A DNA stretch of 64,000 nt, taken from contig NC_030823.1 of assembly GCF_001704415.2 (NCBI RefSeq), positions 74,586,458-74,650,457 of the forward strand, in the 5' to 3' direction. Below, piece by piece: positions 53,401-62,739 of this stretch (position 1 is its first letter; each line of letters opens with the position of its first letter). The notes under the pieces are model-generated. The model worked only from the letters and a program-made list of their open reading frames with translations, searched no databases and was not told the origin of the DNA. This DNA is from Capra hircus (Eukaryota > Chordata > Mammalia > Artiodactyla > Bovidae). The position numbers and the translations under genes are program-made.

Positions 53401-56400
53401 TGCTGTCGGCGCCCCCTGTAGTGGGCCTGGATGAGCGTGGCCGCGGTCCGCATCCTTCTCAGGTTCTGTCTAACTCTTGCCCCTCTGAGAGCTGCCTGGA
53501 GGAGGGCAACGGCTTTCAGAGTGGTCAGGTACTTTGCACGCTGAGCTCTACCTTGGCGGTACGCTCGGTACCTTACCTGAATTACGATGGCTGCTGTTCT
53601 CATTTGCTGATACCTCCTCCGTGACTGCTGCATTTTGAAGGCGGCTTTGATGAGAGTGGCTGCCGTGTGCATGCGCCGGGTCTGTCTTCTTTCTCTGACT
53701 CCTCTATAGACGGCCTGGATTTTCAGTGCTGCCTTCTTTACAGCAAGATATTCCTCACGCTGACGGCCTGCGAGCTTAGCCGCTCGATACCACCTCTGAA
53801 TGATGACGGCCGCTGCTCTGTAGCTGGCGTACTTCTTTCTGGCTTGGTACGCTCGGTATCTAGACTGTATGGTGGTGGCTGCCTGGTGCATCTCCTTCAC
53901 TTTCTTCCTCGCTCTCACACCTCGGAAAGCTGACTGTAGGATTATTGCAGCTCCTTTGGTTTTCAAAAACAAATGATGCTGTTTTCTTCCTGTACGATAA
54001 GCCCGATAATGCATTTGAATTAGACGAGCCGCTTTTTTCATGATTTCCCACCTCTTCCGCTGCACGTGCCTTCGGTAGTAGGCCTGTATGATGATGGCAC
54101 ATCTCTGTTGCTTCTGAATCCGCCTCCTGGCTGCTCGGCCCCTCCAGGCGGACTGGAGCGTCACTGCCGCCCGGCGCAGTGCCATGTACTCTGTCCGCTG
54201 CCTCAGCCCCGCGGCGCGCGCTCTCAGATGCTGCTGGATCACGGATGCTGCCGTTTTTAACAACCTGAACTCCTTCTGGGCCCTGGCCGTTCTGAAAGCA
54301 GACTGAATCTTCACTGCAGCTTCATGTTCCTTTCTCATCTGCTTCCGAACTTTCCAGCCACGATAAGCAGACTGGAGAGAAATCGCAGCTGTCCTTGTTT
54401 TGAAGAAATGGCTTCTTACGGCAGAAACCATCTTGCGTGTCCTGTACCATCTCTGAATCTTGAGCGCAGACTGAAGCATGGATTGATACTTCGTCCTCTG
54501 ACGATAGCCTCTAAAAGCAGCTTGAATTTTCAGAGCAGCTGCAGATTGCTGTTGCAGCTGCCGGCGGACCTTATATCCTCTGTAAGCGGCCTGCAAGCAG
54601 GTCACGGCTCTTCTGACTTGCAGGAAGTGCTTCCTCTGCTGGGCCCCTGCTCTGTGTGCACGATAGTATCGCTGAATGACAACAGCTGCTTGACAGACTT
54701 TCAGGTAGTCCAGCCGCATCTTTCTCATCCTAAAATAAGACTGCAGCGAAACAGTGGCTTTTCTCTGCAGCCTCACCTGCTTCCGAACCAGGTACCCTCT
54801 GAGGAAAGCTTGCAGTTTGATGCAAGAGGCCCGCAGGTGTTCTTCTCTCTGTTGTGCAATTGCTCTTAAATGTAAATATTGTTTGCGGGCTTGCTTCATC
54901 CTGACAATGGATTGTAACTTCACTGTAGCCTTTTTGAGCCTCAGAAACTGTTTTCTGGAAGCATAAGCCCTGTAATATGATTGAATCTTTACAACTGCTG
55001 TGAGGATGTGAAGAAACTTTTTCCTGGCCTGCATTCTCCTGCACGCAGACTGCAGGACGATGACAGCAGAACGTGTCTTCTGATAAGAGGCCAGAACTTC
55101 CTTGGCTGAGATGTAAGCTCGGAAGTGAATCTGAATTACGAGGGCGGCTTTCTTCATCTTCTGGTATGTCTGTAATTGTTGACGTCTCCTTATGTGTGCC
55201 TGCAGCCTGATGATGTTTTTCTTAAGGTTTAAAAATCGGAGTCTGTCCTGTCTCATTCTCCAGTACGACTGTAAGACACAAGCGGCCCTGATCTGCTTGC
55301 ATAAGTTACGTGCTCTCCTTCCCCTGAAAGCAGCCTGCAGGCGGATGGCTGCAGCCCGTTTCTGCAAATAGCCTGTGCGCTCAACCTTTCCTTTCACGTA
55401 CGCTCTGTAGTGCTTCTGCAGAGTCAGGATAGACTCTCTGGTCCTTGTATATAACTTTTGGGCTTGAAAGCACCGGAATCTTGCCTGAATGATGATAACA
55501 CAAGATCTAAGGTGAATGTACTTCTGTGATTCTCTGTGCATCCTATACCAGGATTGTATGACCACGGCAGCTCTTTCTTCTTGAGCGCGTTTCCGGACAC
55601 GCCATTCTCTGAAAGCTCTTTGCAATGTTATGGCAGCATTTATTTGTGATTGCCTCTTACGTCGCCTCCATCTCCTGAAGGCGGACTGGATTACAAGGGT
55701 GGATGATCTTAGCAGTTCATATCTCTGTCGATCCTGCTTGCTTCTAACATGAGCACGCCAGCGCCTCTGAATTGTCACGGTAGCCCAGTGGTATCGTTTG
55801 TAAGAAGCAACAGCAATGATCATTCTTATCTTAGATTGCAGGATAATTGAATAATATTTCAATTTCAGAAACTGCTTTCTAGTGGAATATCTTCTCCAGT
55901 ATCTCTGAAAAAAGTAAAAAAGGACAGAAAATAAAATAGACACAACTTTCTATGCTTAAGACCTTTGAAACTATCACTTTTTCTAACATTTTGCTTAAAA
56001 ACAAACGTATCAAACTTAAAAGCAATATATTTCTGAAGGAGATACTTATCTCTTTTGTTTATAGTTTGTTTCTATGTTGATACAACTGTAGCCAATCCAA
56101 AAATCTTTCTCCAAATACTAATGATATTTACATAGCATTTGTACTCAGGAGACATAAGAAATATAAATAAGTTTATGTTATATTAGAATAACATACTAGG
56201 AAAAAAAAAAACCTATAGTACTATTCTGCTATCTATTGATTCTTGGTAAGTTCCTGTGAATATACCTCTGGTTCTTATATTCTGCCTTCTGTCAAGGTTG
56301 ATAAGATATCATAATGATTGGAAACTGTTCATAGGCCTGGTAATGCCGACAAAGGCCCATACAGTCACAGCTATGGTTTTTCCAGTAGTCATGTACAGAT

Positions 56401-59400
56401 GTAAGAGCTGGACCATACAGAAGGCTAAGAGCCCAAGAATTGATGCTTTCAAATTATGGGGCTGGAGAAAACTGTTAATAAGAGTCCCTGGGACAGCAAG
56501 GAAATCAAATCAGTTAATTCTCAAAATCAACCTTGAATATTCATTGGAAGGACTAATGCAAAGCTGAAGCTCCAATACTTTGGCCAACTGATGCAAAGAG
56601 CTGACTCACTGGAAAAGACTGATACTGGGAAGGACTGAAGTCAAAAGATGGGGGCAGCAGAGGATGAGATGGTGAGATAGCATCACTGACTCAATGGACA
56701 TGAGTTTGAGCAAACTCTGGGAGATAGTGAAGGACAGGTAAGCTTAGCATGCTGCAGTCCCTGGGGTCACAAAGAATCAGGCCTGACTTAGCAACAGAAT
56801 AACAACAAATGTCAACAAAGAGTTTTGAGAAATAAGTGAGCTGGATCACTTTCTGAGTCAGTATTTTCATCAAGAATAAAATTTAGGAATTATAGTTACT
56901 TGGTTAAAAAGTGTAATTCTGGAAAGACTTGAGGAGTAAGAAGCCGTTTGCCATCTGCTTCCTTCCTAGCACCCCCTGTTCCCTAACCCTGTAATTATCC
57001 CAGCAATGTGCAAGCTGTGAAGTCTCGAGCAGATCCTGGCTGCTGGTCTTCAAGCTCTGTCTGGACAGTCTGCTCTAGCTGTAAGACGATTTTTCTGTCC
57101 AAAACACTCCAAATATTGCTAAGATGTGGTGGGAAGTAATGGAAGGATTAAAAGTCTCAGATAAAAAAATCAAAGATACAACTAAGAACCAAATGGGAAT
57201 ATCAGAACTAAAAAACACAATAACCAAAACAACAACAAAACCTCACTGGGATGGCTCAATAGTGGAATGTAGATGACGGAAGAGTCAATGAACTTGAAGA
57301 TCAATGCAAAGTATCAATGTGGAACGAGAAAGGAAAAAAAAATGGTTGGGGAAAAAATTGTCTCAACCAATATATCCTTCAATAGGCAAATGGATAAACT
57401 ACTGTAGTGTATCTATAAAATGGAATGTCATTCAGTGTAAGCTACTGAGGCAGGAAAAGACTATTTAAACTTAAATGTGTATTTGTGAAGTGAGAGAATC
57501 TATCTGAAAAGGCTATATATATATCTCTGAATTCAAACTATAGGACATCCTGGAAAAAGCAAAAATAGTAAAAACAACAGTGGTTGCCAAGGATTTTGAA
57601 GAAGGGTAAGAGATGAATATGTAAAGCAGAAAGGATTTTTAGGGAAGGATTTCTGTCAAACACATAACTATACCACATAAATAGTGAAACCCTTGGAAAC
57701 TAAGGACTTCAGTTAATTATAATGCATCATTGTTGGTTCATAAATTGCAAACACGATACCATAAAAAAAGAAAGCAAAGCAACAGAAATGATAAAATCTG
57801 CACTAATAGAATATGATTCTCATGTACTCCTTAAAATTTTATTATGATCGAAAGCAAAAATTATAATATTGCCTGATGTGGTTTCAGTTGTATGTAAATT
57901 TAATAAACAAAACTGCTGCTGCTGCTGCTGCTAAGTTGCTGCTAAAACATATAAGCGAGGGAGGGGAGCAAAGGGATCTAGACAGTGGTAAGTTTTCTAC
58001 ATTCCATTTAAAGGGATAAAGTATTGATTCTAAGTAAAAGTTTTGTATACTGAAATGCCTATAATAAACCAAAAAATGAAACAAAAAAAGACACCCCCCA
58101 AAAACAACCAAAAAACACAAAAAATCTCCCAAATAAATCCCTGTACAGAGGAATAAAATAATAGTTAAAATGAAAAAAGATAAATTAAAATGAAACACTA
58201 AAAAGTATTTAAATAATTGAAAAGACAGGAAAGGGGGAAGAGAAAAATGAAAGAAAGCTAACATTCAGAAAATAAATGATAAAATGACAGACCAAAGCCC
58301 AAACATATTGATAATTATCTGAAATATATATGGCCTAAATCACCAATTAAAAGAAATTTTCAAAACATAAAAACTAAATGCTGTCAAGACTTCAAGCCGT
58401 ATATAATGATTTAAGTGACTAATAAGTACAATAAAGGAAAAAAATAGACCCTGAAAATGATAATCAAGTGAAAGCTAGTTTGGTTATAGTAAGAACATGC
58501 AAAGTAGACTTTAGAACAAAGGAAATTATGAAGGATAAAAAGGAACAATAAACAATGATAAAAAACTCAACTCACCTAGAGGACAGAACAATTCCAAATG
58601 TGTACACACCTAACAAAACCTCTTCAAATACATGTAGATAAAACTGAAGAGGGAAAGACAACATCCACAGTTATGTTGGAGACTTAACCACCGCTTTCTT
58701 GGCACAAGAATAAGTAAACAGAACGTCAGTAAGGACATAAAAGGACTATCGACCTTATATTTACAGAACACTGCATCCAACAACAACAGAACAGACGTTC
58801 TTTTCCAGTACACAGAACATTCAGCAAGACCAAGGACCAACTTTTTCTGTAAAACATTTACAGGCAAATCACTGACAAAGAACTTGTATCCAGTATATAG
58901 AAAGAAATCTCAAAACTCAATAAGATTAGCACTCAGTTATAAAAATGGTCAAAAGATTTCAACACACTTTACAAAGAAGATGACTGAAAGGCAATTAAGC
59001 ATTCGAAAACATATACATAGGTTTTGAGAAAATGTAAATTAAAACCAAGAGACCACTATAGACTTATCAGAACGGGTGAAACACAAGTGATCAGCGTTGC
59101 TGAGGATATGGAGCAATTAGAACCCTTACACACTGGGGGTGGGCATACAAAATGGAATAAGCCAGACTAGACGGTTTGGCGATGTCTAAGCTATGGTTTT
59201 TCCGGGAGTCATGTATGGATGTGAGAGTTGGACCATAAAGAAAGCTGAGAGCCAAAGAACTGATACTTCTGAACTGTGGTGTTGGAGAAGACTCGAGAGT
59301 CCCTTGGACTGCAAGGAGATCCAACCAATCCATCCTAAAGGAAATCAGTCCTGAATATTCACTGGAAGGACTGATGCTGAAGCTGAAACTCCAATACTTT

Positions 59401-62390
59401 CGCCACCTGATGCGAAGAGCTGACTCATTTGAAAAGACCCTGATGCTGGGAAAGATTGAAGGCAGGAGGAGAAGGGGACGACAGAGGATGAGATGGTTGG
59501 ATGGCATCACCGACATCATGGACATGAGTCTGAGTAAACTCCGGGAGTTGGTGATGGACAGGGAGGCCTGACGTGCTGCAGTCCATGGGGTCACAAAGAG
59601 TTGTTCACGAATGAGCAACTGAACTGATCTGTAAAGCTAAACATATACTTACCAAATGACCCAGCAATCCCATTCCTAGATATTTACCCTAACAGAATGA
59701 AATCACCTAAAACTGGAAACAACGCAAATATCCTTCAACAGATGAATATATAGTCAAACTGTGGCACACCCACACCAGGGCACACTACTCAGCAAGGAAG
59801 GAGAATGCATGCACGGCTACATGCGACTGCTGACAGCTGCAACACCTGGGTGAGGCTCAGAGGCCTCTTGCAGAGAGAAAAAGGGCCAGTCTCAAAGGCT
59901 TACCATTATGTGGTAAGGCTCCATTATGCGATATTTTTAAAAATGCAAAACTATAGTAATAGAGAACAGAGCTTGGTGCATGGGTGTGGAGGAAGAACGG
60001 ACCACAGAGAAATGGAAGGCAAAAGTTCTTCTGGGAGATGGACTGTTCACAACCTGTGTGTGTGTTTAAATTTGTGTAACTGCACACCAAAAAAGACATG
60101 CACATTTTACTGAGTGTTATTAATAATTTGAAAATTAGAATTTTAATTTCGATCTGCATAAAGTTAAAATTTATTAAATTTAAATTTAAAAAATAGATAC
60201 TATATCTAAGTAAAGGTATTTAAGACTTCTTGCATCAGATAATAAAATCATTTTAGGAGGCTTTTAAAGAAGGCCTGAATAAATAGGTATTGATTAATAC
60301 CATGTTCAGTAGCTAAAGATATCAGTTCTAACTAAACTGACTGACATATTCAGTTAAATCTCAAATTCTGATATTTTTTAAACTTCAGATTCAAAATCTG
60401 TAAGGAAATGCAGAGGACTTAGGATAGCTAAAAACTTCTTAAAGAAAACAAAAGAAGTCTTTGTCTACCAGACGTTCAGATTTCTTGTAAAGCTAGAGTA
60501 TATGGTTCGATGGTAGACAAAAAGAACAATGAAATAGTAAAAAAAATTCTAGAAACAGAACCACACACATAAGAATCCATGCTAGGGGAATTCCCTGGCA
60601 GCGCAGCCGTAGGACGCTGGCTTCCACTGCGCGGGGTGGGGGTTCAGTTTGTTGGGAGCTAAGGCCCCGCATGCTGCACTGCACGGCGAAAAGAAGACCT
60701 GATGTGCACGACAGGTGGCACGGGGCTTCCCTGGTAGCTCAGAGGGTAAAGCGTCTGTCTGCAATGCTGGAGACCCGAGTTTGATCCCTGGGTCAGGAAG
60801 ATCCCCTGGAGAAGGAAATGGCAACCCACCCCAGTATTCTTGCCTGGAGAATCCCATGGACTGAGGAGCCTGGTAGGCTACAGACCATTGGGTCACAAAG
60901 AGTCAGACACGACTGAGCGACTTCACTTCACTTCACAGGTAGCACAGTGAAGCAAGGGTGGTCATTTCAGTGAACTGTAACCGAAACAACGGCTATGCGT
61001 ATATACAAAAAGAAATATGGTCCTTAGCACAAAGCATATGCAGGAATTAATTGCAAGAGAGCTCTAAATGTGAAAGACCTCATATTAATGCTTTCAGAAT
61101 AGAATAGAGTGTAGGAGAGTATCTTCAAGGTCTTAGCAGTTAAACAAGTACTCCTCAAATCGTTCAAAAAAAAACACCCACACACAGCCCACTAACCACA
61201 GAAGAAAATTAAGAATTTTCACTGGAAATATATAAAACTATAAGTAATAGTCTGGGAGAAGATATTTACAACATACATACCCAACAAGGACCCATAACCA
61301 GAATATATAAAGATCTGACACAAATCCACAAGACGGCAAACAATTGAAATAAAAAATGGAAAAAAAAGATCCTTGAAAAAACACTTCACAAAAGATTTTC
61401 AATATGAAGAGGTGTTCAATGTCATTCATTATCAACAAAATGCAAACTGCAACTATTCTAAGGTACCACTACACACTGACTAGAATCGCTGAAATTGAAG
61501 AGATAGCCTCCAAGTATTTTAAATAACGGGTGGTCCTATAACCAGCTTAGAAAACTCCTTGTCAATATCTACTAAAACTGAAACGCATATGCCTTAAGGC
61601 AAACAACTGTACTCGTAGGTATGCGCCAAACAGAGTGTATGTATTTCACACCAAAAGGCACGTTCATAAAACCTTTAGTTATACAGCTCAAAACCAGAAA
61701 CCCAGATATCCATCGACAATAGAAGAAATGAATAAATTGCAGGATATCATATGCTGGGAAAGACTGATGACAAGAGAAGAAGGGGGCGACAGAGGATGAG
61801 ATCCTTGGATCACCAACTCAGTGGACATGAATTTGAGCTAACTTCAGGAGAGAGTGGAGGACAGGGAAGCCTAGTGTGCTGCAGTCCATGGGGTCTCAAA
61901 GAGCTGGACAGGACTGGGCAACTGAGCAACAACAACAAAATGTAAAGCGAACAAGACAGCACGGGGTGCAGGATTAAACTGCTCCCCCTGTCAGAGCAAA
62001 GGAGGGGCTTCGATTTGTTTGATCCTCATGTTCAACATAGCCAAGAGTTTTACAGGTAGTGGGGAGATACCAAATATTTGTTAAAGTGCTAGATAAAATA
62101 TAGAAGCCTAAAATTGAATTTAAAACTTTATCATATTGTACTCTCTTAAAAGTGTCATTAAACCTTTTTAAATCTAAAAATTCAGAATACCATACCTGAA
62201 TAATAGATGCTGATTTACTGTGAACTCTTTCTAGCTTTTCCTTTTTCAACATTAACAGTTTTCTCTTTGCTAAGGCTCTTCGCCAATATTTCTGAATGAC
62301 CAATGCTGCGCTGACCTTCTTTTTAAATCGTTGTTTAGTGAGGAAATTGATTACAGCTGATTGAATAATTCTTGCAGCTTTGTCTCTCTC
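35380..62390 (-). CDS. ASPM: ASPM, 3' half (exons equivalent to human 17-28)
   Basis: Twelve minus-strand exons (62196-62390, 51201-55904, 48473-48639, 46350-46446, 44833-45042, 43317-43469, 42305-42493, 41516-41708, 41008-41156, 38683-38859, 37456-37625, 35380-35482) join with consistent phases into 6,507 bases, 2,168 residues plus stop. ASPM binds microtubule minus ends at spindle poles, works with katanin and calmodulin, and keeps neural progenitor divisions symmetric; human loss causes primary microcephaly (MCPH5). The visible part holds the IQ-repeat array (motifs such as AAVVIQ..YR.., spaced about 23-24 residues) followed by the non-IQ C-terminal domain ending in PY. Exon count and order agree with the 28-exon human gene as I remember it. 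Exons 1-16 with the N-terminal and CH domains lie past the right edge. No frameshift or premature stop was seen. Confidence 0.96.
35483..36569 (-). other. ASPM last intron, unassigned GC-richer part
   Basis: Proline-rich open frames at 35841-36104 and on the opposite strand have no start context, partner exons or known motif. No exon supported. Confidence 0.45.
36570..36830 (+). repeat. Old L1 (L1MA-like) 3' UTR fragment
   Basis: Shows gatgaacctcacaaagct, gtttgatcccatgtatggga and agtagtttccagga, the usual spacing of an L1MA 3' UTR. Confidence 0.5.
36868..37070 (+). repeat. BovB 3' fragment
   Basis: From cctgatgctgggaaagattg to gtgactgagagactgaacaa. Confidence 0.85.
37184..37394 (-). repeat. 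Bov-tA SINE
   Basis: Antisense from ggtgctcagtagcgtccgg to gctacccgggaagccc; ends about 60 bases from ASPM exon 27. Confidence 0.86.
37456..37625 (-). CDS. ASPM: ASPM exon 27 equivalent
   Basis: A 170-base exon follows ttcttttttag and ends TTTCAAG/gtgagc. It encodes DVQSRSKVVDRIYSLYKLTA, HKHKVNTDRILCKQKKNSS and PETPVRTRMVS, matching the human C-terminal region. It ends two bases into an arginine codon (AG/A) completed by the last exon. Confidence 0.95.
37990..38230. repeat. Old interspersed repeat, L2-like
   Basis: Contains tggtttcctgcggttctcag and gataaaggtcacaatcc, resembling eroded L2 3' ends. Family uncertain. Confidence 0.3.
38374..38492 (-). repeat. Bov-tA SINE, truncated
   Basis: Antisense gtcacgtccgactctttgg to ctggagtgggttcca. 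Confidence 0.8.
38683..38859 (-). CDS. ASPM: ASPM exon 26 equivalent
   Basis: A 177-base, 59-codon exon follows cctccag and ends GCTTCG/gtgagt. It encodes YDKTTSAIYDVENCVDTLLE, LLQMYQEKSGDKVADKSRS and IFTKTCCLLAVLLKTTTRAS. No long ATG-started ORF covers it. The human protein has the same YEKTTSA.YDVENCID block. Confidence 0.95.
39415..39635 (+). repeat. MIR SINE
   Basis: Shows cacttagcacttttttgg, cacggattcatttattctca and aagcatagagaggctgagta, then cagagctgggatgcaagccc, a typical MIR layout. Confidence 0.65.
40000..40665 (+). repeat. BovB 3' portion
   Basis: From ctacaagatgggaatgaaaa through caaccctgaaaattcattgg to aggacatgactgaacagaaa. Several indels break the frame. Confidence 0.84.
40700..40795 (+). 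repeat. MIR-like 3' fragment
   Basis: Contains aggacttaattaaatgatgc, aaagcactagcacgtag and gataaatgcttgccat. Short and diverged. Confidence 0.45.
41008..41156 (-). CDS. ASPM: ASPM exon 25 equivalent
   Basis: A 149-base exon follows agaggcag and ends GCCAAG/gtactt. It encodes VTRLSSICCEKMAQSGAISK, VFVLIRSCNRSVPCMEVIRY and AVQVLLNVAK, a helical, armadillo-like stretch nearly identical to human ASPM. Phase 1 in, phase 0 out. Confidence 0.95.
41226..41446 (-). repeat. Bov-tA SINE
   Basis: Antisense from gtgtgctaagttgcttcagt to cgcctggggagcccc; sits between ASPM exons 25 and 24. Confidence 0.87.
41516..41708 (-). CDS. ASPM: ASPM exon 24 equivalent (end of IQ array, start of C-terminal domain)
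   Basis: A 193-base exon follows ctctttaag and ends CACCTGG/gttagt. It encodes ALWRGYSWRKKND, the last IQ-like unit, then NREIREENKLYHR, ALHHLLTYKYLSTVLEALKH. Here the IQ rhythm stops and the conserved globular C-terminal domain begins. It ends one base into a valine codon. Confidence 0.95.
42126..42256 (+). repeat. CHR-type SINE with (AAAAT)n tail
   Basis: Starts gaattcctgggtggtccagt and ends in aaaataaaataaaataaaat. Confidence 0.82.
42305..42493 (-). CDS. ASPM: ASPM exon 23 equivalent
   Basis: A 189-base, 63-codon exon follows gtcttaaacag and ends ATTCAG/gtaact. It encodes RWFRARSQRKRFLQKY, then REQASQHSRAASVIQRAVRR and FLLRKKQENLNKRIAKIQ. A CHR SINE sits 50 bases downstream in the intron. 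Confidence 0.94.
42780..43130 (+). repeat. Old L1 ORF2 fragment
   Basis: Resembles the L1 3' ORF2 stretch: gaatacataaagaactctta, gccattcatcaaaatgac, caagttggcaagaatgtgga. Confidence 0.5.
43317..43469 (-). CDS. ASPM: ASPM exon 22 equivalent
   Basis: A 153-base, 51-codon exon follows ctccttcag and ends ATTCAG/gttagc. It encodes ISEQRAKIRLLHFAAAAFYH, SALRIQRAYRRHMALKNAN and SAICIQ. Human ASPM reads EQRAKIRLLHFTAAAYYHL in the same place. The last IQ motif is split and resumes as RWFRARSQ in the next exon. Confidence 0.95.
43637..43852 (-). repeat. Bov-tA SINE
   Basis: Antisense from ctgttgttcagtccctaag to actgagccacaagccccc. Confidence 0.85.
44043..44096 (+). repeat. 54-bp unit, left copy, flanking a Bov-A2 SINE
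   Basis: ctggagacggtgataacaag ... ccggatctctccagtgtt. A near-identical unit recurs at 44376-44429 on the far side of the SINE. Confidence 0.7.
44097..44366 (+). repeat. Bov-A2 dimeric SINE
   Basis: Two Bov-A monomers ending gaagtgacttagcagcagc. Confidence 0.85.
44376..44429 (+). repeat. 54-bp unit, right copy
   Basis: ctggagatggtgatatcaag ... ccggatctctccagtgtc. It differs from the left copy at about five or six positions. Confidence 0.7.
44833..45042 (-). CDS. ASPM: ASPM exon 21 equivalent (IQ motifs)
   Basis: A 210-base, 70-codon exon follows tttccttatag and ends AAAAGG/gtgagt. It encodes RHQAACLIQANFRGYKARQV, AALTIQRFIRARKAG and TVVLQALVRGWLVRKR. Three IQ-type motifs are visible. Start at AGACAT rather than the alternative AG two bases downstream is set by the phase-0 end of the previous exon. 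Confidence 0.94.
45540..45690 (+). repeat. MIR SINE fragment
   Basis: Contains gaccttgagcaaatcccttt, tactcatctataaaatggg and taactatctcatgagaatcc, the MIR core and 3' part. Confidence 0.7.
45996..46258 (-). repeat. Bov-A2 dimeric SINE
   Basis: Antisense from gctaagtcacttcagtcgtg to gagtgggttgccattgcctt. It ends 92 bases from ASPM exon 20. Confidence 0.86.
46350..46446 (-). CDS. ASPM: ASPM exon 20 equivalent (97-base exon)
   Basis: This short exon has acceptor cgctttgtag/G and donor ACGAAA/gtaggt. It has an in-frame ATG only near its end, so simple ORF calling misses it. It encodes (R)FLNVRASAVIIQRRWRAVL and TTHEQSLMTK; human ASPM has FLNVRASAIIIQRKWRAIL at this place. Its leading G completes the arginine codon of the previous exon and it ends in phase 0, which fixes the next exon's start at AGACAT. 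Both junction checks support it. Confidence 0.92.
46447..47634 (-). other. ASPM intron 19, unassigned
   Basis: No exon seen between exons 20 and 19 other than those listed, and no young repeat recognised. Confidence 0.5.
47635..48275 (+). repeat. BovB 3' portion
   Basis: From acatcacttcatggcaagta through aatccgtcctgaatattcat to cagacatgactgagcaattg. Confidence 0.86.
48473..48639 (-). CDS. ASPM: ASPM exon 19 equivalent (IQ motifs)
   Basis: A 167-base exon follows tttaatag and ends AGACG/gtactg. It encodes AVWRRHKARKYLREVKAACR, IQAWYRCWKARKEYLAVL and AVRIIQRCF. It continues the IQ motif cut at the end of exon 18 (IKIQ + AVWRR). It ends after two bases of an arginine codon, which the first G of the next small exon completes. 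Confidence 0.93.
49160..49315 (+). repeat. MIR SINE
   Basis: Contains gtaggcactattaactctaa, gagatgaggaaatgaaggcc and ttgctgaagtcacattt, the MIR core. Confidence 0.65.
49835..49953 (-). repeat. CHR-type SINE
   Basis: Antisense: poly(T), ggcatgtgggaacgcag, accagggattgaacctgcg, ccactgggctgccaggcaag. Confidence 0.8.
49985..50320. repeat. L2-like LINE fragment
   Basis: Contains agctggaatactcactcctt and ccaagaagccttctctgatc, a familiar L2 3' pattern; diverged. Confidence 0.4.
50600..50880 (-). repeat. Bov-A2 dimeric SINE
   Basis: Antisense from ctgctgctgctacggctaag to ggtgccactgccttctcc; lies 320 bases from exon 18. Confidence 0.86.
51201..55904 (-). CDS. ASPM: ASPM exon 18 equivalent (giant IQ-repeat exon)
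   Basis: A single 4,704-base exon (1,568 codons, phase 0 at both ends) runs from the acceptor tttttcag/AGATACTGG to the donor ATCCAG/gtattt. It is a continuous array of IQ motifs of the type AA..IQ..+R, in the alternating short and long spacing typical of ASPM, predicted to form a rod of calmodulin-bound helices. The region around 51,600-51,760 breaks the pattern with an acidic, Gln/His/Pro-rich spacer. Compared with remembered human sequence, about 16 residues with one IQ motif are missing near 54,860. Long antisense open frames on the + strand here are shadows of the biased codon use. Confidence 0.97.
55905..56339 (-). other. ASPM intron 17, part next to exon 18
   Basis: AT-rich; no exon or young repeat recognised. 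Confidence 0.5.
56340..56805 (+). repeat. BovB 3' portion, degraded
   Basis: From taatgccgacaaaggcccat to aggcctgacttagcaacaga, with many small deletions. Confidence 0.82.
57150..57760 (+). repeat. Old L1 3' end
   Basis: Contains tatccttcaataggcaaatg, tataaaatggaatgtcattc, agtggttgccaagga and accacataaatagtgaaacc. Confidence 0.55.
57911..57946. repeat. (CTG)n tract with Bov-A2-like edge
   Basis: Six CTG units followed by ctaagttgctgc, like the antisense 5' edge of Bov-A2 without the rest of the element. Confidence 0.65.
58230..60120 (+). repeat. Old L1 ORF2 fragment, interrupted by BovB
   Basis: L1 ORF2 endonuclease-like text (ttccaaatgtgtacacac, tatgttggagacttaacc, acactgcatccaacaacaac) is followed by ORF2 3' text (acttgtatccagtatataga). 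It resumes after BovB at tgacccagcaatcccattcc. Confidence 0.65.
59188..59628 (+). repeat. BovB 3' fragment nested in L1
   Basis: From agctatggtttttccggga to gaatgagcaactgaactgat; intact RRRRGRQRMRWLDGITDIMD coding block. Confidence 0.87.
60121..60585 (-). other. ASPM intron 17, AT-rich stretch
   Basis: No exon or recognised repeat. Confidence 0.45.
60586..60698 (+). repeat. CHR-type SINE
   Basis: Starts gggaattccctggcagcgca and contains taaggccccgcatgctgcac. Confidence 0.75.
60724..60937 (+). repeat. Bov-tA SINE
   Basis: Full length from gggcttccctggtagctcag to gacacgactgagcgacttca; little diverged. Confidence 0.9.
60960..61750 (+). repeat. Old L1 ORF2 3' region, cut by a BovB end
   Basis: Contains ggacccataaccagaatata, gaggtgttcaatgtcattca and accagaaacccagatatccatc in L1 order. 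Confidence 0.6.
61752..61945 (+). repeat. BovB 3' fragment
   Basis: From tgctgggaaagactgatgac to aggactgggcaactgagcaa; directly abuts L1 sequence and stops about 250 bases from exon 17. Confidence 0.84.
62196..62390 (-). CDS. ASPM: ASPM exon 17 equivalent (IQ motifs)
   Basis: A 195-base, 65-codon exon in phase 0 has acceptor cttttag/GAGAGA and donor ATTCAG/gtatgg. It encodes ERDKAARIIQSAVINFLTKQ, VSAALVIQKYWRRALAKRK and KSASIIQ. Two complete IQ motifs are visible, and a third is split by the intron and continues as RYWRRYS in the next exon. It is separated from exon 18 by a 6.3-kb intron rich in L1 and BovB. Confidence 0.95.
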
Positions 62391-62469
62391 CTAAAAGACA
62401 ATATAAAAAGGAAAATATAAATTAAACAATCACTTGAGGCCCTAAGCCATTATTTGTAAGAAGTCAGAT

Positions 62470-62690
62470 TGGGATTCCCAGGTGGCTCAGTGGTAAAGAA
62501 TCTGCCTGCCAATGCAGGAGACGCAGGAGATGCGGGTTGACCCCTGGGTCAAGAAGATCCCCTTGAGGAAGAAATGCCACCCCACTCCAGTATTCTAGCC
62601 TGGGAAAACCCATGGGCAGAGGAGCCTGGTGGGCTGTAGTCAATGGGGTCACAAGAGTCAGAGACAAATGAGCAACTAAGCAACAACAAC
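62470..62690 (+). repeat. Bov-tA SINE
   Basis: From gggattcccaggtggctcag to gagcaactaagcaacaaca; has a 10-base internal duplication, aggagacgcaggagatg. Confidence 0.86.
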
Positions 62691-62739
62691 AGTCTCTCAG
62701 ATTACGGTGGAATGAATTCATGCTTGATTTTTGGGAAAG

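Noticed and set aside
52668..54869. Long + strand open frames opposite ASPM exon 18
   Set aside because: They are antisense shadows of the conserved IQ-coding frame, with no motif or splice partner.
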